A DNA stretch of 64,000 nucleotides from Microbacterium sp. (GTDB lineage Bacteria; Actinomycetota; Actinomycetes; Actinomycetales; Microbacteriaceae). The DNA lies in NCBI GenBank assembly GCA_017744855.1, contig JAGIAK010000001.1, positions 1 to 64,000 of the forward strand, in the 5' to 3' direction. Below, in pieces: positions 60,202 to 64,000 of this stretch. A model generated the notes under the pieces. The model made no database searches. It saw nothing but the letters and a program-made list of their open reading frames with translations, and was not told the origin of the DNA. Within the stretch, counting starts at the first letter, position 1; every line of letters begins with the position of its first letter. A program made the translations under genes and the position numbers.

Positions 60202-61059
60202 TCAGTCGTGTAGTGCCCGCGTCGCCTCGCGCGTGCGCTGCAGCGCGTCGACCGTCTCGGCGAACCGTCGCTTGGCGACGCCGACGAAGAGGCAGTCGAC
60301 CAGGGCCAGCTGGGCGATGCGGCTGACCATCGCCCCGGCGCGGAAGGTCGACTCCCTGACCTCGGTGAACAGGGCGTGGTCGGCGGCGTGGGCAAGAGGG
60401 GAGTCCTTGGCGGAGGTGACGGCGATCGTGGCGGCGCCGTTGGCTCGAGCCGCCTCGAGGAACCGTACGGTCTCGAACGTCGAGCCTGCGTGTGAGAATC
60501 CGATCGCCACGGTGGGTGCGGCGTGCAGCACGGCGGCGGCGATGGCCTCGTGCGGATCGGCAAGCGCGTGGGCGTTGCGTCCGACGCGGAGGAGCTTGTG
60601 TGCCAGGTCGACCGCGACGAACTGGCTCGCTCCGATGCCGAAGAGCAGGATGCGCTCTGCTCCGTCGATCGCGTCGATGGCTGCATCGAGCACGTCGAAG
60701 TCAAGCTGAGCGATGGTCTCCTCGATCGCCAGCAGCTCCAGCGCCGCGAGCTTGGACACCGCCTCGGGAAGGGTGTCCTCGTCGGAGATCTCCGAGCCGA
60801 AGGCGCCGCGGCCGGAGAACTGCGCGGCCTCCTTGCCCAACTCGGTCGCCAGGGCCATGCGCAGGGGTGCATACCCGCTGAAACCGATCGCCCGGCAGAA
60901 TCGCACGACGGAGGCCACCGAGGTGCTGCATTCCTCGGCCAGCTCGTTGATCGTCTTGTCGACGACGACGGAGGGGTTCTCTCTGATCGCCGCGGCGATG
61001 CGGGCGAGTGACGGGGGCAGTGTCGAGGCGGATGCCTCGATCGTCGACTGGATGCTCAT
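60202..61059 (-). CDS. RpiR/MurR-family regulator with SIS domain
   Basis: A 285-residue regulator. The N-terminal RpiR helix-turn-helix contains ELAEECSTSVASVVRFCRAIGFSGY. The C-terminal SIS sugar-phosphate-binding domain contains ILLFGIGASQFVAVDLAHKL and AIGFSHAGSTFET. MurR-type proteins respond to MurNAc-6-phosphate. It is divergent from the kinase-murQ genes, which fits. Start ATG at 61059. The gap to the next gene (60035-60201) holds an AT-rich TTTACATCATT word. Confidence 0.88.
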   Translation of the reverse strand: MSIQSTIEASASTLPPSLARIAAAIRENPSVVVDKTINELAEECSTSVASVVRFCRAIGFSGYAPLRMALATELGKEAAQFSGRGAFGSEISDEDTLPEAVSKLAALELLAIEETIAQLDFDVLDAAIDAIDGAERILLFGIGASQFVAVDLAHKLLRVGRNAHALADPHEAIAAAVLHAAPTVAIGFSHAGSTFETVRFLEAARANGAATIAVTSAKDSPLAHAADHALFTEVRESTFRAGAMVSRIAQLALVDCLFVGVAKRRFAETVDALQRTREATRALHD

Positions 61060-61216
61060 CCCGCTCCTCCGTGGTGTAGGACTCTCAGTATGTCGCGGTG
61101 ATCGGCGCGGAGCGCGGATATCGGCGACGCCGCATCCCTTGATAGTAAATTCTTTTCATCAAATCTGGAAGTAATGTAGTCTCTTTTCGAGAACTGATGG
61201 CCTGACGAGGAGTGGG
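61060..61216. promoter_or_regulatory. Divergent promoter region between rpiR and the kinase-murQ genes
   Basis: This 157-bp region is notably AT-rich at 61140-61195. TTTTCATCAAAT (61153-61164) resembles TTTACATCATT at 60104-60114, upstream of the GNAT gene (TTTWCATCAWW), and may be the RpiR target. No perfect palindrome is present. Confidence 0.4.
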
Positions 61217-62107
61217 ATGAGCACCGAGCACACGATCGCCGCGGTCGATCTGGGCAAGACCAGATGCCGCGTCGCGACCGCCGACGCCGGTGTGCGTACG
61301 GGCGTCGGGGCTCCCGGCCTCGCTGCGCCGCACGGCGTGGAACGTGCGGTCGAGGCCATCCTCCCGCTGCTCGCCCTCGTCGGAGCCCCCACTCTCCTCG
61401 GTGTCGGCGCCGCGGGCGCTTGGGCGGCTCCGGATGCCGCGCAGGAGCTCGCCGACCGGCTCACCGCCGCGACCGGTGCACGCACCGCCGTCGCCTCCGA
61501 TGTCGTCACCGCGCACGCCGGAGCCCTCGCCGGTGCACCGGGAGTGCTGTTGATCGCGGGCACGGGCGCGGCGGCGCTGGGAGCGGATGCCGACGGCATC
61601 CGCCTCGTCGACGGCTGGGGTCCCGACATCGGCGATCTCGGCAGCGGCTCCTGGCTCGGCAGGGAAGCGGTGCGAGCCGTGCAGCGTGCCGCCGCGCGGC
61701 TCGGCCCCGCCACCGTGCTCTCGGACGTCGTCCGCGCACACATCGCCCCGACATCCGACCCCATCGCATGGACGGCGCAGCAGGAGCCCCTTGCGCGCGC
61801 GCTCGGCGCGTTCGCGCCCGCCGTGCTCGACGCCGCGGCGGAGGGCGACGAGGTCTCCCTCGGCATAGCGCGGGAGGCCGTCCGTCTGCTGACCGCCTCT
61901 GCCGTCGCGGCCTCCGCGACGACGACCGAGGTCGCGCTGCACGGCGGTCTCATCGATCACTCCTGGTTCCGCGCCGCCCTCGGCGCCGCCCTCGCCGACG
62001 CCGGACGCACCGTTGTGCCGTCGGCCGGCGACGCCCTCGACGGCGCCGTGCTCCTCGCTCGCCGCGCCGATCTCCTCCACGAAAGGTTCGTGCACCGTGC
62101 CGAATGA
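61217..62107 (+). CDS. BadF/BadG-type kinase, probable N-acetylglucosamine/MurNAc kinase
   Basis: A 296-residue sugar kinase of the BadF/BadG/N-acetylglucosamine kinase family. The ATPase core starts at IAAVDLGKTRCRVATAD (phosphate 1) with GVLLIAGTGAAALGAD (phosphate 2) and VALHGGLIDHSWF (adenosine). It phosphorylates an N-acetyl amino sugar after ABC uptake. MurQ starts inside its last 11 bp. A related role would be GlcNAc or glucosamine phosphorylation. ATG start 61217 follows GAGGAG. Confidence 0.85.
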   Translation: MSTEHTIAAVDLGKTRCRVATADAGVRTGVGAPGLAAPHGVERAVEAILPLLALVGAPTLLGVGAAGAWAAPDAAQELADRLTAATGARTAVASDVVTAHAGALAGAPGVLLIAGTGAAALGADADGIRLVDGWGPDIGDLGSGSWLGREAVRAVQRAAARLGPATVLSDVVRAHIAPTSDPIAWTAQQEPLARALGAFAPAVLDAAAEGDEVSLGIAREAVRLLTASAVAASATTTEVALHGGLIDHSWFRAALGAALADAGRTVVPSAGDALDGAVLLARRADLLHERFVHRAE

Positions 62108-63032
62108 CGACATCCGCCTGACCGCCCTGCTCGACGAGCTCTCGCGCCTCGGCACCGAGGCGTCGACGACGGAGCGCGGCGACCTCGACGTGCTCGACAC
62201 CGCGGAGCTGGTGCGCAGCATGAACGCCGAGGACCGTCGGGTGCCAGAAGCCGTCGCCGAGCGCGCCGCCGAGATCGCGGCGGCCGTCGACGGCATCGTC
62301 GAGCGCTTCCGCCGCGGCGGGCGCCTCATCTACATCGGCGCGGGCACGGCCGGACGCATCGGCGTGCTCGACGCGAGCGAATGCCCGCCCACCTTCGGCA
62401 CCGACCCGTCGATGGTCGTCGGGCTCATCGCAGGCGGGGAGACCGCGATCCGCTCAGCCGTGGAGAACGCCGAAGACGACGACCAGGCCGCGGCCGCCTC
62501 GCTGCGCGAGTTGGGGCTCTCCGACCGCGACACCGTCGTCGGCATCTCGGCATCGGGGCGCACGCCGTACGTGATCGGCGGACTCGCCTTCGCCCGCGAG
62601 GTCGGAGCCCTCACCGTCGCGATCGCATCGAACGCGGACTCGGCCATCGGCGCCGTCGCGGAGATCGCGATCGAGGTCGTAACCGGCCCCGAGTTCATCT
62701 CCGGATCGACGCGGCTCAAGTCGGGCACCGCGCAGAAGCTCGTGGTGAACATGCTCACGACGCTCTCGATGATCAAGCTCGGCAAGACCTACCGCGGCGT
62801 CATGGTCGACCTGCTCGCCACGAACGAGAAGCTGCATGCGCGCTCGATCCGCACCGTGTCGCAGCTCGCCGGCGTGGGTGTGGACGAGGCCTCCGAGGCG
62901 CTCGCCGCGGCGTCCGGTTCGGTCAAGCTCGCCCTGCTCATGCTCGCGACCGGCGCACCGGTCGAGGCTGCGTCGTCGGCGTTGGAGCGCGCAGACGGCA
63001 TCCTCCGCGAGGCGATCTCGGCGCTGAGCTAG
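62097..63032 (+). CDS. murQ: N-acetylmuramic acid 6-phosphate etherase MurQ
   Basis: A 311-residue SIS-domain etherase that splits MurNAc-6-phosphate into GlcNAc-6-phosphate and D-lactate. Family signatures are GAGTAGRIGVLDASECPPTF and VVGISASGRTPYVIGGL. GTG start at 62097 overlaps the kinase by 11 bp and follows GAAAGG. With the kinase, the RpiR regulator and the ABC importer it forms a cell-wall amino-sugar salvage locus. Its 3' end is partly copied downstream. Confidence 0.93.
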   Translation: MPNDDIRLTALLDELSRLGTEASTTERGDLDVLDTAELVRSMNAEDRRVPEAVAERAAEIAAAVDGIVERFRRGGRLIYIGAGTAGRIGVLDASECPPTFGTDPSMVVGLIAGGETAIRSAVENAEDDDQAAAASLRELGLSDRDTVVGISASGRTPYVIGGLAFAREVGALTVAIASNADSAIGAVAEIAIEVVTGPEFISGSTRLKSGTAQKLVVNMLTTLSMIKLGKTYRGVMVDLLATNEKLHARSIRTVSQLAGVGVDEASEALAAASGSVKLALLMLATGAPVEAASSALERADGILREAISALS

Positions 63033-63094
63033 AAGCGATCGCGTCGCGAACGATCGGCGGCATCCTCCGTGGGGCGATCGCCGGACTGAGCTGA
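62997..63094 (+). repeat. Partial duplication of the murQ 3' end
   Basis: The last 36 bp of murQ (62997-63032) recur 62 bp later at 63059-63094 with about seven substitutions. The copy again ends CTGAGCTGA, that is, the same codons with a stop. The rest of the 84-bp convergent gap is the spacer between the copies. Confidence 0.75.
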
Positions 63095-63116
63095 GATCTG
63101 CGCTGCGTCGGGCTGG

Positions 63117-64000
63117 TCAGTGCCCGCAGGTGCAGGCCGCGCCACCTCCGCAGCATCCGGCATCCGCCGAGGCGTGAGCCTGGGACGCCTCCGGCACGTC
63201 CATCGCGGGGTTCTGGTCGAGGAAGCCGTAGGGCTTGAGCCAGAAGCCCGCGTAGTCGACCGGCATGATGGGCCAGTCCTCTGGGCGGGGGAAGTGCGTG
63301 AGGCCGAAGGTGTGCCACAGCACGATGTCCTCGCCGTCGATCGACCGATCGCCCGCCGTGTACTCCGGCAGTCCCGCTCCGCCCTGGTGGGCGTTCGGGT
63401 AGCGTCCGGCCGGCCAGATCTGCCCCTTCTCGTGGCGCGTCGCCCACAGGTGCTTCGTGGCGAACGTCGCCCGGGCGGCCACCGACGACGCCGGATCGGC
63501 CATCAGCAGCGCGGTGGGCTCGGGGATCAGGTGGTACGCGGTGGGGCGGCCGACGGCGTTCGTGCGCGACGCGCTCTGCACCTCCCACACGCGGGCGACC
63601 GAGGTGTCGGCCTCGCGCTGCGCCTGCTTCTCGGTGGTGAGCGGCGTCTCCGACCAGGTGAACGCGTTGCCGAACGGGTTGTCCTGGCCCATCGGGATGC
63701 GCTGCGCGTCGACCTCGACGAGGCGGTTGTCCTCGCCGTCGATCGCGACGTCGAGCCGCGCGCTGAACAGGTGCTGGTGCACGGGCGCGAACACGCCGGG
63801 GGCGAGCTCGGTGGCGTGCCTCTGCCGCACGCCCGGCTCTCCTGCACCCGCGAACACGATGCCGGTGGCCTTCGCGACGACCTCGATAGAGCCGTCGAGG
63901 TAGAAGTGCCAGTAGAAGCCATAGTCGTAGTTGCCGATGGTCGAGAAGTACGAGACCACGAAGCGACGGGAGCGCCGCACGTCGGAGCGGCCCTCGAGGT
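63117..64000 (-). CDS. Copper amine oxidase (primary amine oxidase), C-terminal part
   Basis: The 5' end lies outside the window; 294 codons are present. The topaquinone tyrosine precursor is in STIGNYDYGFYWHFY. Copper ligands are expected at HQHLFSARLD and further on in LWHTFGLTHFPRPED. The family deaminates arylethylamines such as tyramine or phenylethylamine to aldehydes, producing H2O2 and ammonia. The C-terminal end is a Cys-rich tail (DAGCCGGGAACTCGH) after a flexible stretch. It links to the paa pathway through aldehyde oxidation. Confidence 0.9.
   Translation of the reverse strand, partial: LEGRSDVRRSRRFVVSYFSTIGNYDYGFYWHFYLDGSIEVVAKATGIVFAGAGEPGVRQRHATELAPGVFAPVHQHLFSARLDVAIDGEDNRLVEVDAQRIPMGQDNPFGNAFTWSETPLTTEKQAQREADTSVARVWEVQSASRTNAVGRPTAYHLIPEPTALLMADPASSVAARATFATKHLWATRHEKGQIWPAGRYPNAHQGGAGLPEYTAGDRSIDGEDIVLWHTFGLTHFPRPEDWPIMPVDYAGFWLKPYGFLDQNPAMDVPEASQAHASADAGCCGGGAACTCGH

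Noticed and set aside
1..64000. tRNA, rRNA or riboswitch genes
   Set aside because: No cloverleaf, rRNA segment or known riboswitch core was recognised by eye in the gaps; a covariance-model search was not possible.

Overview
The window is GC-rich (about 70%), densely packed actinobacterial DNA. Overlapping ATGA/GTGA gene junctions, GTG starts, a complete aerobic phenylacetate (paa) pathway, a DUF222/HNH (13E12-type) gene and frequent short GGATGC/GCATCC words suggest Microbacteriaceae, most likely Microbacterium or a close relative. This is inference; no rRNA or tRNA gene was found to confirm it.

Layout. (a) 1-7.3 kb: an ABC-2 exporter tail with a two-component system, a VOC protein, a PhzF-like isomerase, a thiamine-diphosphate enzyme and a phosphoribosyltransferase. 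The first ~80 bp look like a GH13 amylase fragment joined to an ABC ATPase. (b) 7.5-23.7 kb: LigB-type DNA ligase, then two paa operons on the minus strand. paaABCDE plus a PaaG-like isomerase and paaJ-F-H-Z-I-K are separated by a plus-strand RecQ helicase with a phosphoribosyltransferase-like tail. A TetR gene lies divergent from paaJ, and similar palindromes precede both operons. (c) 23.7-29.1 kb: an IclR regulator and the PTS-dependent dihydroxyacetone kinase dhaK-dhaL-dhaM. DhaM carries its own HPr and enzyme I domains. (d) 29.1-33.4 kb: a 2-oxoacid dehydrogenase operon (E1 alpha, E1 beta, E2) with a divergent Lrp regulator. (e) 33.4-44.9 kb: a DUF222/HNH gene, aldehyde dehydrogenase, GMC oxidoreductase, amidohydrolase, a MoaF-family protein, an APC permease, two SDRs and a HAD hydrolase. 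(f) 45-52.3 kb: a branched-chain-amino-acid-type ABC transporter (LivM and LivG fused), an NTF2-like protein, a second MoaF paralogue and an AraC/FeaR-like regulator. (g) 52.4-55 kb: a polytopic membrane protein and an MFS exporter with a perfect CsoR-type palindrome upstream. (h) 55-63 kb: a sugar ABC importer without an ATPase, a PIG-L protein, a double GNAT, an RpiR regulator and a divergent BadF-type kinase with MurQ, which reads as amino-sugar/MurNAc salvage. (i) 63.1-64 kb: the C-terminal part of a copper amine oxidase, running off the window.

The catabolic genes suggest a route in which an arylethylamine is oxidised by the amine oxidase and an aldehyde dehydrogenase to an arylacetate, which enters the complete paa pathway. 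MoaF proteins and a FeaR-like regulator fit that theme.

The most unusual signal is structural. Short conserved cores recur in arrays with exact, locus-specific periods: 24 bp in a coding linker, 32 and 43 bp between convergent genes. Short tandem copies also recur at or just after several stop codons (periods 14, 14, 16, 18-19, 37 and 62 bp), and an 18-bp minisatellite lies in the E2 linker. A further family of TGAGCGAGCG-type elements fills one 335-bp intergenic stretch and has been absorbed into the 3' ends of two paa genes.
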